Positions 13,020 through 25,139 of a stretch of DNA of 64,000 nucleotides are shown one piece after another. Made by a program: the position numbers and the translations under genes. This stretch comes from Fasciolopsis buskii (Eukaryota > Platyhelminthes > Trematoda > Plagiorchiida > Fasciolidae): assembly GCA_008360955.1 (NCBI GenBank), contig LUCM01000100.1:78435-142434 (forward strand), given 5' to 3'. Under the pieces are notes generated by a model. That model searched no databases. It had not been told where the DNA came from and worked only from the letters and a program-made list of their open reading frames with translations. The stretch's first letter is position 1, and every line of letters begins with the position of its first letter.

Positions 13020-15999
13020 CCTGCTTAAGCTTAGGTGCTCAATTCAAGTGGCTGCCTTGAATGGTTGCATGCTAGACCAGATAGAGGAACAACCTTCCTT
13101 AGCTAGAACGCGTGGAACTTTTGCAGTAGATTTATGTTGCTTTCCCGAAATGTACATGCAGGATCCCACTCCCATAATTACTTTTATAGCCGAGAAAATC
13201 CTCTTTCTGTCGCTTCACTCCTCTGGTGTCAAGTGATCTGATTTCTAGCAGTCGTGCCATCCCGACATGGGGATTGCTTTAAGCACGAGAGTTGGGTGTG
13301 CACAGTTAGACTGAATCCAAATCAAGGATCATTTGCATTAAGTGCAGTCACACAATTCTGAGCTTATCAACAGATATCGATTGAAACATGAATGCCTATT
13401 CTTGGCGCATGCATATGTTTCCGCCGAAGGACGCTTTCCTGAGGTTGAATGCAAGCTCTATCGGGACTTGTCCCGAATACTTTGAATAGTGCATTCCAAG
13501 GACATTGTGGTCGTAGCTGGAGATCTCAGTGAGCAATTTGGCCAATTGGAGAAGACAACGACATTTCAAAAGTCGGTTTTCTGCCCAACAGTTCAAACCA
13601 ACAAACACAATGGCATCACCCACATGTGTTTCCAACAGACTGCTGTTGAGGAGCAAAAACTATCTTCAAAAAGAAACATCAGCTCTCCTTGTGCCTTCCA
13701 CTGCCTTCTCAGCTTTGAACACAGATCGGTTGCATTGTCATTGACCAACGGTGTAGTGGACCAGCCAAAGATTGTCGATAAACCTGATCCACACCTGCGG
13801 ACTCAAATCTTGTTTTGGCATGTGCTCACTTTTTCTGCGTCTAGTCAGAAATCGCGCCAACAGGAAAACCACGCGTCCTGAACATCTGTTTCTAAACGAA
13901 GAACTGTCAGCGATTTCGAAGCGGTTGTCATCACATTCGAACGCCCAGGATCGGGGAGAACATCTGGGACACAACAAACACGCCAAAAAAGCAACGGCAA
14001 CTACCACGCAGGACTCCAAGTCATATGGGCCTCACAAACGGTAGGTATCTTCTACTCCAGTTGTTTCCGTGGAATCCTGCAAATCCACCCATCTGGGTGT
14101 CACATACAACGCGAGACATAAACCTCTCAAATAACTAGGGGTCTGAAGTTTGACTGCGAACTATAGTGGATCGAAAATGTAAGGGAATAGAAAAGGCCGC
14201 GGCTGTCGGCCACTGTTGCAATCATTACTTCAAGGAAACTTGGAGTAACTGATATGATCCAGAAATTAAACAGTTCACTGATTAAACTTCAAGAACATCC
14301 CTTGGAGGGTTGGACTAACTAGTGTGAGGACCCGTTTAGTTGGCCTTACGCCACAATCGATTTTCCACTTGTGTCCATGTGAAACTAAGCAAATAGATAC
14401 CAGTCTTCTATCAGAAAAGGACGTCATCAACAGATAGGCTTTCTGGAGAGAAGTAAGGCAGTTGGACTTAATGGTCCGTCGTTGTACTTTCTCAAGAATG
14501 GTGGTGATATCTTAACACCGAAGTCAACAAAATCTTTGGGATGGACTTGAGGAAAATTATAATCGAGTGATTAGCGCAAATCGGTGGCTGCGCCGATTCA
14601 CAACAAAGATGATGGACCCTACCGTGAACATCACTGAAGAATTAATTTGGTTAGAACTGCATCTGAATTGTGTGCCGGCATTATACTACGCCAGTAGCCC
14701 AGTACACATGAGGGATGCGCAAGTGAGATCTAAATCGTTTTCAGGCATGGCTGGGTTTCATCGACCACATCCTGTCTATGCGACAATACAGATGTATCTT
14801 GTCTTTCTTGAGTTGAAAACAGCGTTCGACTCAGTAGACCACGTAGATCTGTTGATCTCTTCACCCTGACGGGTGCGACAAGGAAACTCGTATCACTTAT
14901 CAATTCTTCGAATTCGAACCACCATTGCCGAGTTCGCGCTTGCGGCGATCTTTCGCCGCAGTTTACCAGGAGAAGTAGTGTTCGTCAGGACGGCCTACTT
15001 TTGCCTTTTCTTTTGCATTCTCTCATCGAAATGGTTGCGGAGTAAGTCCTACCCACATGTGAAAATAGTGGAATGGGTACTGGCTCAGACAGGAGGCTGC
15101 CTGACTTGAAACATGCGGACTGCGGTATGCTATGGAGTGAGGACCTAGGTAAGTCACAGAATTTCCTCGATCGCCTGAACGACAGTATATGTTCGTAATG
15201 CAGTTGCCTTATTGAAGTGTAGGAACGGACTGGCCCCCAAAAGAACTTTGTTCTTGGTCGGGAGAAGCTGTATGAGGTAAATAAGTTTTTGTTGTTTGGG
15301 CAACTACATGTCACCCGGTGGTTGCAAACCATAAGAAGTGTCTCCAAGCGTATAGAGGGCTTGATTGATATTCACCGATTTGAGGTGTCTGCGGCATCCG
15401 CGTGACATCTGGCTATCGATCGAAGGCCGATTTCACCTTGCAGTGGTAAGACCGGTTTTAGTATGCAGCTCCGAAACATGGTTTTTGAGGCAGATATGAG
15501 AAGACTTTCGGTGTTTTTCAACACCGTTTTCTTCCTAGTGTTGTTGGTTTATGGTGGGAGAATCTCATTAGTAATGTTTAGGTTAGGAGTAAAGTACTGG
15601 TCTTAACCGTTCAATGCTTAGGAGAAGAAGAGAATCGGAATAGAATAATGTGTTTGGGACATGTTTTGTGCATGTCCACCGAACGACTATCTTGTAGTGC
15701 ACTGGTTTTGGTTGGAAAATGAGTCAAGGTGGCCAGTCGATGACATAACAATCAGATGTGAAAACCTTAAACAATGGGCTATCTCGAACAGATCCGATTA
15801 GATTACTGATTTAGGTTCAAGAAAATCCCCCAAAGAGTTGGTTGAAGGCTAAGCAAGTCGGTCCAAAGCAGCAGTCGCTGACGTTCTTTCACTGGAAATC
15901 TTTTGTTTTCTATATGGTTCTTCAAATAATTACCTAGCAGTTTAATATTCCGTTGTTTATCGTTCCCTTTTCTCCTTTTATTACCAGGTTTTATGAGGT
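13020..15999 (+). mobile_element. Decayed, nearly full-length APE-type LINE (RTE-like)
   Basis: Fragments in all three plus frames follow the order of an endonuclease-reverse transcriptase polyprotein. Near 13,130 there is CCFPEMYMQDPTP, then GIALSTRVGCAQLD (about 13,270), and the endonuclease motif DIVVVAGD at 13501-13524 (usually followed by Asn; here Ser). A linker with LERSKAVGLNGPSLYFLKNGGD follows at about 14,440-14,510. RT motif A is FLELKTAFDSVDH at about 14,800-14,840. The YADD box is degraded to HADC near 15,110. The thumb reads NFVLGREKLYEVNKF at about 15,250. It has many stops and frameshifts and is certainly inactive. The size of about 3 kb and single-ORF order suit RTE-like LINEs; the clade call is tentative. 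Confidence 0.8.
15239..15999 (+). repeat. Inner inverted duplication, right arm (761 bp)
   Basis: Partner of 11286-12046, separated from it by 3,192 bp. It forms the 3' quarter of the plus-strand LINE that begins near 13.0 kb, so this arm is probably the source and the left arm the duplicate. Beyond TTTTATGAGGT at 15999 the flanks diverge. Confidence 0.93.
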
Positions 16000-17050
16000 A
16001 GTAATCATAGCCAGAACACGCTGGTCCACGGCTATGGTTTGTACAAAATAAACCTGTATCTAGGACTAACCGCACGTGTCTCACCTTGGGTACTTAGGCT
16101 GTGATATGTTGCTGAAAATAGATGATTTCTCAGGATGTACAAACCAAGGATTCCTCCCCGGGTTTACTTGAGTCACTCAATTAACAAGTTAACTTCATTT
16201 GCAGTTACTTCGATTGGAATTATGCTCCAGTTAGCAGGCTGAAGGAATTTCTGAAATAATAAGGAAGTTCATAGTAAACTCAGCTTTACTAACAATTAAC
16301 TGTCATAGCAATCGGCATCTTCAGTAACATACAATCCGATCAGTGCCATCGTGGACTTTGAATCCAAGGTGATTTCAACCAGCTTCACTAGACAACTGTA
16401 GTACGCAGTGGATCAGCGATTTCCGAGAGATGGCTTGACTGACCTGAAATGCATAAATGCAGAATAAATCAATGTGAGACGAAGCCTATTCGGTGTATCA
16501 GTCAAGATCTACACGTTCACTGTCAAACCAACGTGACATTTCACAAGCTACAAGGTTGACAGCCAAGTTGGTGCCGTGATAGCGCCGAAAATAACCGAGA
16601 CTACCAGTTATTTATTGCTCCAGTTTAAAAGATATCAGTGAGATTAATATCTCGAGTGGAATTTGGTTTATTAACGTAAGCTTTGTCCAAAGATTTAAAA
16701 TAAACAAAATCACTACTTTTGGTATTCTGTGAAAAAAATTCAAGAAGAGGAGTAAAATCCACCAAATTGAAGTATAGTGACAACGTTCAGCTATCTCAGC
16801 TATCTTAATTCGATGAGATCGCGTGATTTACTTGTAAAAAATAAGGCTTAGTTCTACAAATCAGATGCAAAGAAACCCTCAATTTTCTGTTCATTTGTTG
16901 CTCGCAAAGACTTGATCATCAAAATCACCAATAGTTACCGTCATATGTTTTGAACCGTAAGGTTCGTAATAAATCGTGCATAGCCTGTATTGTCGCTACT
17001 ATATCTGTCAATATGCTTACCTTACCTTATATATATATATATAGAAGCAG

Positions 17051-17170
17051 CAAGTAGTATCTGGATGGGTGAAAAAATTTGCCCGGGAGCACACGACCGG
17101 TTTGGCGGTTATTGTCGCTCGTCAGGTATGCGTGCCCGATGCTCTCTTGTCCAAACATCCACATACTTGT
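17051..17170 (-). mobile_element. Single unit of the hammerhead-bearing repeat family
   Basis: From the shared AGTAGTAT start, through the block CCCGGGAGCACACGACCGG, to about 17170, this segment aligns with the arms of the 55.7-56.0 kb foldback. A TA run immediately precedes it (17029-17043). The element's full length and class are unknown; Penelope-like or SINE-like origin are both possible. Confidence 0.6.
17089..17131 (-). ncRNA. Hammerhead ribozyme motif, type I, third degenerate copy
   Basis: Reading the minus strand: stem I 5' strand GCATAC, core CTGACGA (fits CUGANGA, where N is free), stem II GCG/CGC with a longer loop, then CAAA in place of GAAA, CCGGTC, and stem I 3' strand GTGTGC. 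Compared with the 55.9 kb copy, the second stem I pair changes from G-U to A-U, preserving pairing. The distal stem I can continue as CGGG with CCCG. It lies 45 bp from a TA microsatellite, as the 55.9 kb unit also adjoins one, so the same mobile family is implied. Substitution of the invariant G predicts no activity. Confidence 0.65.
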
Positions 17171-18479
17171 AGATTCCGAATTGATTGATATTTTTCACCA
17201 GAATCGAATCTGTAGCATCAGGAGCGTCCATGGAAGCTCCCTGGCAAATTCTGGTGAGATACATCTATATATAATGCAAGTTCAGAGCAAGACAACTTAT
17301 CATCCAAACCATAGCACTTGGAACTCATCATTTAAGTCTCACGCTTGAATTGAGCTGAACTCCTCAGATTGGTTAGCGTAACTCTCTCATCTAATTCATG
17401 GTGGACATCATGCCCAAATTAATTTGTTTTGGAGAAGAAGGGTAGAACACTGACTTCCAAAACCAACCGCTTGACATGTGTGTATGTGTGGGTGCATACA
17501 TAGTCTGCAACTGGTCATACCGCTTTGAAGTTATTTTTCTTATCTCCCTTCTCAAGGGCTTTGCACAGACCAAATTTTCCCCGAAATACGTTTTGAGGTG
17601 AAACAGCGCATTCCACTCTAAACCACCAAACTGTGCTGGTTTTCTGTATTAGAACAGCCTTTCAAGATGAGAACCCCCGAGAACTACAATGCATCCCACT
17701 GCACGTGAGTTATTAATCTCAAAAACGACATTCCCAGTTCGGTTGTTCCGCACTTGGCTGGACTGCTGGTTTCTAAAGTCACCCTGGCAAAGAAGCGGAA
17801 ATAAAACATTTTTACGGTTGCTTGGCAAAACATTTTTCAGCAAGTTCTTTTCCTGAATGTAAAAATGTTCTTGCTTTCGTTTTACTTTCATTTTTTACCT
17901 CCTTTTAATAATGAGATAGTAATGAGCACCACTTTTCAGGAAGAGAGCTTCGGTCAGAAGAGAGCGGCCAGGTAGGAACATTATTCTCATTGATTTCACT
18001 GTCCAGTAATTCTTCCTTTTAATGCCCAAGTTTCCCCCTATGGTCTGCGTAATTAGTGATGATTTTTCATTAGAAATTTGCTTTTTTGGGTTAGCAATAT
18101 GCACCGTCAGACGATCGTGTAATAGAGATGGGAAACGAAGGAGGAAGCTAGTAGGATGCTGTCTTTATGGGAGCACTTCTAGACCTAAGTTTCTGAATTT
18201 ATTAGGATAAAAATGAAATTCGTCCGGCTGGATTAGTTGTAGGCCCTCTCCTCCAAAGGGAGTCAAAGCTCGCAATTTGTGAAATGGCAGCGGTGAATGG
18301 AAGAATCTGAAGTAGCCGATATCGGTTCGTAATGCGTCAAAAACAGGCACCGTGTGAAAACAAAACTTTGTCATTCACTAACTCAGCGTGATCGAACAAG
18401 TTGGAAATCAGTTGACATTTTGCCAGCCGCAAATCACCTTTCTCTTGACTAACTAACAAAGCGCGTTAACTACCAGCGG

Positions 18480-18692
18480 TGGTCAGATGGATCACCAAAA
18501 TGTTCATAAGTTCGAATCCCAGATACACTGACAACTTGGGTGGGAGACAATGCTCCATCGCCCGGCTTGTTACCATATCAAACCTAATGAGACCTTATAT
18601 GGTTCCGCACCACTCGAAGTTTTATGTTTACGGTCGCCAATTCCCTTCCCTCCGTGCAGTGACCCCCTATTGCCTATGAAGCATGCTCCTCT
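18480..18692 (+). repeat. SINE-like dispersed repeat, copy 1
   Basis: Starts with a B-box-like AAGTTCGAATCCC (about 18,509). The body GAGACCTTATATGGTTCCGC follows, ending near CATGCTCC. The same order of blocks occurs at 52050-52240 and 20653-20805 (both minus), with fragments at 47121-47205, 51835-51885, 53380-53465 and 54671-54780. A Pol III-type promoter box at one end suggests a tRNA-derived SINE. Confidence 0.65.
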
Positions 18693-20652
18693 GGCACGAT
18701 CGTGCGTAAAACATATCTTAGAAAAAAAACGTAACTGGTAGATGTGGGTTCATTGCACCTTTCCGAATTTCCGTTTTCCCGGCTTAGGAGGTGTAGAGGG
18801 AAAACCAGAGGTTGTACCTCGTGGTTCACGCCAAAATTTTCTTCAGTTTATATTTGAATTTCACAATACTTCGTGTTTATCTCACTTTCTGAACCTCATT
18901 CAATATCATTCCTAGTTCGGTGATGGTATGAAAAGAAAATATCTGTGTATGCACCGGCAACTTGAAAATGTTCGATCGCTATTTGGATACGTCCACAGAA
19001 TAGTCACGCGGATTCAGGATTGTCCATAGAAAAAGGGAAACGATTTTCCCGTTATCCGAACCTTGTCACCTCTGTCTTTTGGGGATCACAGCTGCTCCTT
19101 GGGTTGTACACAAAGACGAGAATGGACGCGAGCAAGCATTGACCTGACAGATTTGCATGACTCAAACAAAACGATGCCGCGTGATAAAACCGAATCAGCA
19201 GGACAGTGTTTCAGCCGCTAGTGGAACAAATGTGGCACTGGTTTGCCGCCATGTTGACGGTTTTTACCAAACCCCATCTTTTGATTGATGCTTCTTTCGT
19301 GCATCTGGTTCCAATGCATAATTCTTACTAGGAGTGTAGACCAACTCCAAGTCACGTGGAGTTCGACTAAGTTGTCACTATCATCTTTTCATTAGGTCTT
19401 CCCCAAAGATTGTTTGCTTCAAAATACAGTGTAGAAAACAGTCGTTTCGAAATAGGGCGACCCGGAAGACCGGCCCAGCAGTGTCTTGGAGACCAGATTC
19501 AAAAACGGACAAAAAATGAACCACAAACTAGTTAAGCTTGGTGAAAGTAGTTAATTAATAATGTTGGAATTTATATAACTGACTGCTGTTGATTGTACTT
19601 AGTGAAAAATTGCCTTTCTGTTTAAAAACTGCGAAATTTTAGAACTGGACTTGGATAGAACAGGATTCCACAAATTCGACCTGGGCTGGAATAAGTGGTT
19701 CGATTATTCCATGAAATTGGATCATATCGTGGCTGGCCGGTATTAGGAACAAAGGCAACAACGGGACTGTTTTGTTTGATTAGAACAGTCAGATGCAAAT
19801 GTATGCTCACTTCGTTTTCAATCGGTAAACATTTTTCGTATACAAGGATGAGGACGCATATCTTCACAACCCATTAATTGGCGATAGTCAAGTGGCCTAC
19901 TTCCTGGTTTTTCACCGTGAATTTCACTGTTGGTCACGTCCCTATTTAGACAGCTCCTTGCTGGCCCCGGCCACCAATCTGAATCCTAAAAACACTGTTT
20001 TGTCCATAAACTAGAAAAACAATGAATAGAGAAAAGTATCCATTGCTTGAGCAATAGTGCGAATTCACGAGGACCGTGGTTTCAGTTTGCCGTCTAATTT
20101 TTCCCCGTCGTTCAGTATCACATTAATGATTGTCTGCTCCATCAGAATAACCGTCTTTTCCCGAGAATGATCAGATTAGAGGTCATCAAAACCGAAGGGA
20201 GCAAAATTTCAGAATAGAGAGTAGAACCAGTTGACGGCAAATTTTCGTGTATTTTTGTGAATCCGAATAGCGCAAAAGTGCTGGAGACACTGGCGACTAA
20301 GGCTTTAGAAACCAAACTAAGCACTTTGATATCCACTGTTGCTCAATCACTATCCCGACGATGATTTGGCTCTCGATGCGTCGACTACTTCCGAGGTTAC
20401 CTTCGAATGAGACGAACAACGTAGGTGTGCAGATCCCAAAGGATATTCCCCACTTGATCAGGAAAGATAATAATGAGTTTTCCCGGCTCCCAGTGTCAGC
20501 TGAGAAGACAGAGAATCGAAAGTTACGGGAACGGCGTCTATTTCCACTGTGTAAGTAGTGAGTAAATAGTTTAGGGCTGTTAAACTCTGAATCCCTTGTA
20601 TAGACAAAATCTTGGTGGATATATTTATGATATACCTGAAACGACTAGTGAA

Positions 20653-20805
20653 CGGAGTGTGTCTCATTGTTACTGGGCCCACCACACGGGAGAGGAGAGC
20701 GGGCGAAACGAGCAATCGTGACCCTGAAACTTGGAATGGCGTAAAATTGCATATGATCTTACTTGGTCAAGTGTGGTAACGGGCCCGGCGACAGTGCGTA
20801 GCTAT
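20653..20805 (-). repeat. SINE-like dispersed repeat, copy 2
   Basis: On the minus strand it reads CCCGTTACCACACTTGACC, then CAGGGTCACGATTGC and GTGTGGTGGGCCCAG, matching the family body. The B-box end is not recognisable here. Confidence 0.65.
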
Positions 20806-22261
20806 TTATATCGCCAAAATATCTGTTACTTTTTCCCATCCCGTCCAAAGTTTTAGATTTTCCCTGCTGAGATAACCTCAACAAAAACGAACTTTCGGTG
20901 GATTGCATCATTAGTAAACATAATCAAGGCTGGAATAACGACCTAATATTGTGGGATCAGTAATATACCACGCGGTTTACCCGTCATTCAGTTGATCAGT
21001 TTTCGGCTAGTTCAAATCAAGTAGTTCTTTTGCGAATTGGTAAATGCTCCGGTTTTATGTACTCCTTGGTAGGTTATAGTGCAGGTACTGGTATACCTAG
21101 GATTTAGTTAGTTCGAGAACTCTGTTTACAGGATTGAAGTGTGATGTTTCCAAGTGTGAGCAAGCCATGTCCCTTACTCGAAATCGCAAAGGTTGAGATG
21201 GGTGCAAAGGTATAATCTGAATAGTAACTTTAAGAACATTTTACGCACCCATTGACTTTGTTCTGTTCTACCCACTTGAAATACAAGTTCAGCAAATTTT
21301 TGACTAACTATATTGAGGACTTTTTTAACAGAAAGTATACCCAAATTTATTTTTCACTGAGTTTTGGAACATGCTATCCGCGGCAGAAATGAAATTTTAC
21401 GCTTTAGTCGGCGTGGACCTCGCATCGATGATCAGGCTGTATGTGACCGTTGAACATCACCTCGAATTACAATCAGCATGTGATTTGTCGATTCCCTCTC
21501 TCTTGATTACATTACTAGTTAAGTGTTGAATCGACTATTTCACAGTTAAACTTACTGGCTTCTCATTTGCTTCTCTGTTTCATCATCTCTAGAGTAGGTT
21601 CATGATATAGATTTGGTTTTTCGGTACTACCCTTGTCCTCGCTGTTGCCAGCTCGACCAGCAGTCATGCGGCAAAGAAATGAGATTAGATATGTAACACT
21701 GTGACTAACGATATCGAGTAGCGTATGGTTACATCCTATTAAATCAGGCTTGCCATAGTCTTACCCCTTTCATTACCCGAAAGGTAATAAGATAAATTTA
21801 GTCGGCATTCACACACTTTTGATTACCTCGCCCACAAGAGACAAAGTCTAATAACCCTCAAGCGAGTATCTTCAGCATCTACCCGCTAAAATTTGAATGA
21901 ATCAACGACGTGGATTTATCGCTCGAGATTTACAAAGAGGGAACTAAACGAATGAAATACCTTAATGAAAAAAGGGTTTACACATTCAATTCATTTATAA
22001 AGAAAATAAAGAGATAATGATAAAAGTACGGGTACGTTTTCTGAGATGTTACTATTGTCCATTCCCTAATGTCACAGCAATTAACACATTCTGGTAAGTT
22101 GTGGAATTTTCATTGAAACCATACAGTGCGCTGGAACTGAGTACCAATCAGGCGGAGACCACAGAATGTCTACCAAAGCACCGGATAACAGAAATGCTTC
22201 ACCCGGGTGACAACCGCACTCAAAACACAACCTGGCCCACTTAGTCCTCAAAGCCGTTTGT

Positions 22262-23486
22262 ACACGATCCACTCGGTTGTTGGCAATAGTAGCACTAGAA
22301 CGTGAATAATGAACCAACTTTGTCCATGGTCAGACAATCGGACAAATCAGGCATACCCCCGAATGGAACTGCTGAAAAGGAAATAATGTCGGTATTGCGA
22401 ACAAGCACGACTACTCATCTGCACATCGTGTTGCATTCCCGGCCCGTTCCGACAATCAGACGGCGCCCGAAATAAGCAGGCATCCATTTCGATCGATTTC
22501 CCCAAACGAACCACGTGCAATCGCAATACAAAAACCTCACTTCATTACACATTCAAACACTCGCTCGGGCCGGGAACGACAGTGTCACGGCGGCAAGCGA
22601 GAGCATGCACACAGTTGGTGCTCGATTGAAATTTTGCTCGTTCTGTTCGATCGACACGGATTGGCAGTCCAGATTGTGGATGTGAATAAATTAAGTGTAA
22701 TTCGGCAGAAACGTGTTTCTTTTTCACCACACAGTCAGTCAGGTGGTGAATCACGGATGAATACTATTGGTATGTTGGTATTCCCCAGTTCTCCACATTT
22801 ACCCGAAATGATTTGTTGTCGCTAATTATTGGGTCATCTGATTGTCTCTTACCTCAACATTGTATTTTCTCAGTGGAATAGCGACCAACGGACTCGGTCA
22901 TTAATGAACTGCTCAGTGTTGATCAGAAATTGAGGAACTGCTTCGATTGTTCCCTATTCCAACATGGTGTTTTTTTGCTCCCCCAACAACCGAAGTCTCC
23001 GTTATGTTGATGGGAGCGAAATCAGCTCAGACAGGTAGCTATATTCAAGTGAAATCGGAGGAAGTCTTTAACACTTTCTCTCAGTTGGTGGTTATAGACA
23101 GAGTAATTTGACCGTCAAACATGGTAATTGTGGAGCTTTGGAGAACGTATGTCGCTTCCAGACACTCGATTTGACCAATCTACTTCCTCCTCTCTTCCTG
23201 TTTTCTATCCTTTTTCCTTCTTTGTTTAGTTGTTTCCCTTATTTGCTCCCTCCTTTTTCTTCTGTTGGATATGTCCATTTTTTTGGATACACGTGTTTCT
23301 TTCGCACTAATTAATCGTTTGTTGGCATTCTCCTCCCGAGAGGATTGGTTGTATGTGTTGTGTGCTTGTGATGAGAATTTTATCATATTACGAATATGGT
23401 AAGAAAGTTATGGTGAGCATATGAGCAGAAGTGTAGAAACTTCTCTTTCACCAATGGCATCTGAGTAGAGTTTTCAGACAAATCTC
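22262..23486 (-). repeat. Outer inverted duplication, right arm (1.22 kb)
   Basis: Inverted near-identical partner of 8901-10124; 12,137 bp separate the two arms. The high identity implies recent duplication or gene conversion. The arm includes a C/T-rich tract (23185-23260) that is the complement of the A/G-rich tract in the left arm. The sequences flanking the two arms are unrelated. Confidence 0.92.
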
Positions 23487-25101
23487 AAGCATGTTATTCT
23501 CCGATTTAGTTTATTTATTTATTTCACTCTGATAGCATAATAAGGGAGAGAATCGTGTGAGGCGAAAAATTTTGCGGGAGCACAGCAATTATCTGTGAGA
23601 GTTAGTGAGTTCATGCTCATCTTTATCCTACTGTTTACGCTTGCGTTTTTGAATGTGGATGTTTTGTTTCACGTTCGCATGAGATGCGTGAATTTTGGTC
23701 ATATTCAGTCTCAATTTTCACCCGAGATCCAACGAAGCATCACACAATTAATTGTGAATTATCGACAAAAACAGCAGAACCGCACGGCCATGACTGGGAA
23801 AGCGATGTTTATTCCAACTACCATCATATTTAGAGGGTTAGGCTTTCCGTGAAGTCGCGTTGCACATTCGCTCATCACAATGACCATCGGATTCTACACA
23901 CAAATGGACATACGCACACAACCTAACCATTTACGGAATGACATTCGATAAACTACGCAATCGATGTTCCTGAGTAGAACGGAAACACGTTTCGCTCCGA
24001 AAATATACATGGGTATGTGCGTGGATGGATGAAGGTTAGTACTCATTTAACCTAATATTCGTGGATAAAATCCGAAATATTTCTGTGATTTTTAATTCTG
24101 TGTATGAATAATCAGTAACGATTCATTAAAAGAAATTGCCTGTGTTCTCACTGACCTTGCAAACGACAACGCTGGCGGGTGTGACCGAGTGATTTGCGAG
24201 ATGTGTGTGTTTGGGGGAGGGGAAGGGGAAGGGTACGAAGTTCGTCCTAGAAGGGAGCATGTGACCTAGATTTGTTAGTCGAGAAGGTGTATGTTGGTTT
24301 GGGATAATACTGGCGGATGGACAGATGTAGGTCATGATGGGAAGGCTTTTTATTCATTATATAGCCGAGTAGAAGCAGCATGAAAGTTTCGATTCAGAGA
24401 TCACACAGTCGACCAAGAAGAGAAATATACGGCACAGTTTGAAGTAATTGTTTTGATGGTTACTTTTCTCATAGGTTTTACGCTACATATTTTAAACTCA
24501 CCATTAAAAATTTATGATAAGATTCTTTGCACAGATGTACCATTTATCTCGTCAGGGAAATCTTCGGCTAGTAAGTCCAGGTTAATTTTTTGTCATTGTG
24601 AAACGCCCACGTACAGAAGCGAAATTTCACACCAGAATTCCGTGAGGCAAAACTCATCACAAACAACCGAGCACTGAGGTAATGAGCCGATACGGGAAGT
24701 TTTCCAATGCAAATCAAAGTTAGGCAGAATTGTTGTCAAAGGTCTGAACTCAGTGTGGAATAATTCTTTCTGGCCCAAATATGACTTGATTTTGATATCC
24801 GATGAAAGCCGAATAAAACTGAGCTACTTCTGAAAGAGTGGGATTAGGTAGAAAAACATTTCCAACAAAAATTTAACCAATCATTTCCATACCGATCCAC
24901 ATTTATTTGACTAATCTTCACACTGACTTAGTTGATCATGATTCAAACAGCTTACATATATATGAACTTTTCGCTGAATGAGAAGTCTCAAATAACTGAT
25001 CAGGTCCAAGTTCGATAATATTTTCTCGGCAATCCTTGAAATGCGGTCTCGTTATAGTAGCACAACAAATGAGCTGAAGTTAGTTAATTGGTTAATAGAT
25101 G

Positions 25102-25139
25102 CATGAATGAATGAATGATTCAATGAATGAATGAGTGGA
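25102..25139. repeat. ATGA tetranucleotide repeat
   Basis: Several GAATGAATGA units, slightly interrupted. Confidence 0.85.

Larger units (their letters stand above)
16000..22261. other. Mostly unassigned, with scattered repeats
   Basis: Apart from the hammerhead unit (17.05 kb) and two SINE-like copies (18.5 and 20.65 kb), I see no gene or known element. Open frames are all under 95 codons. Confidence 0.45.
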
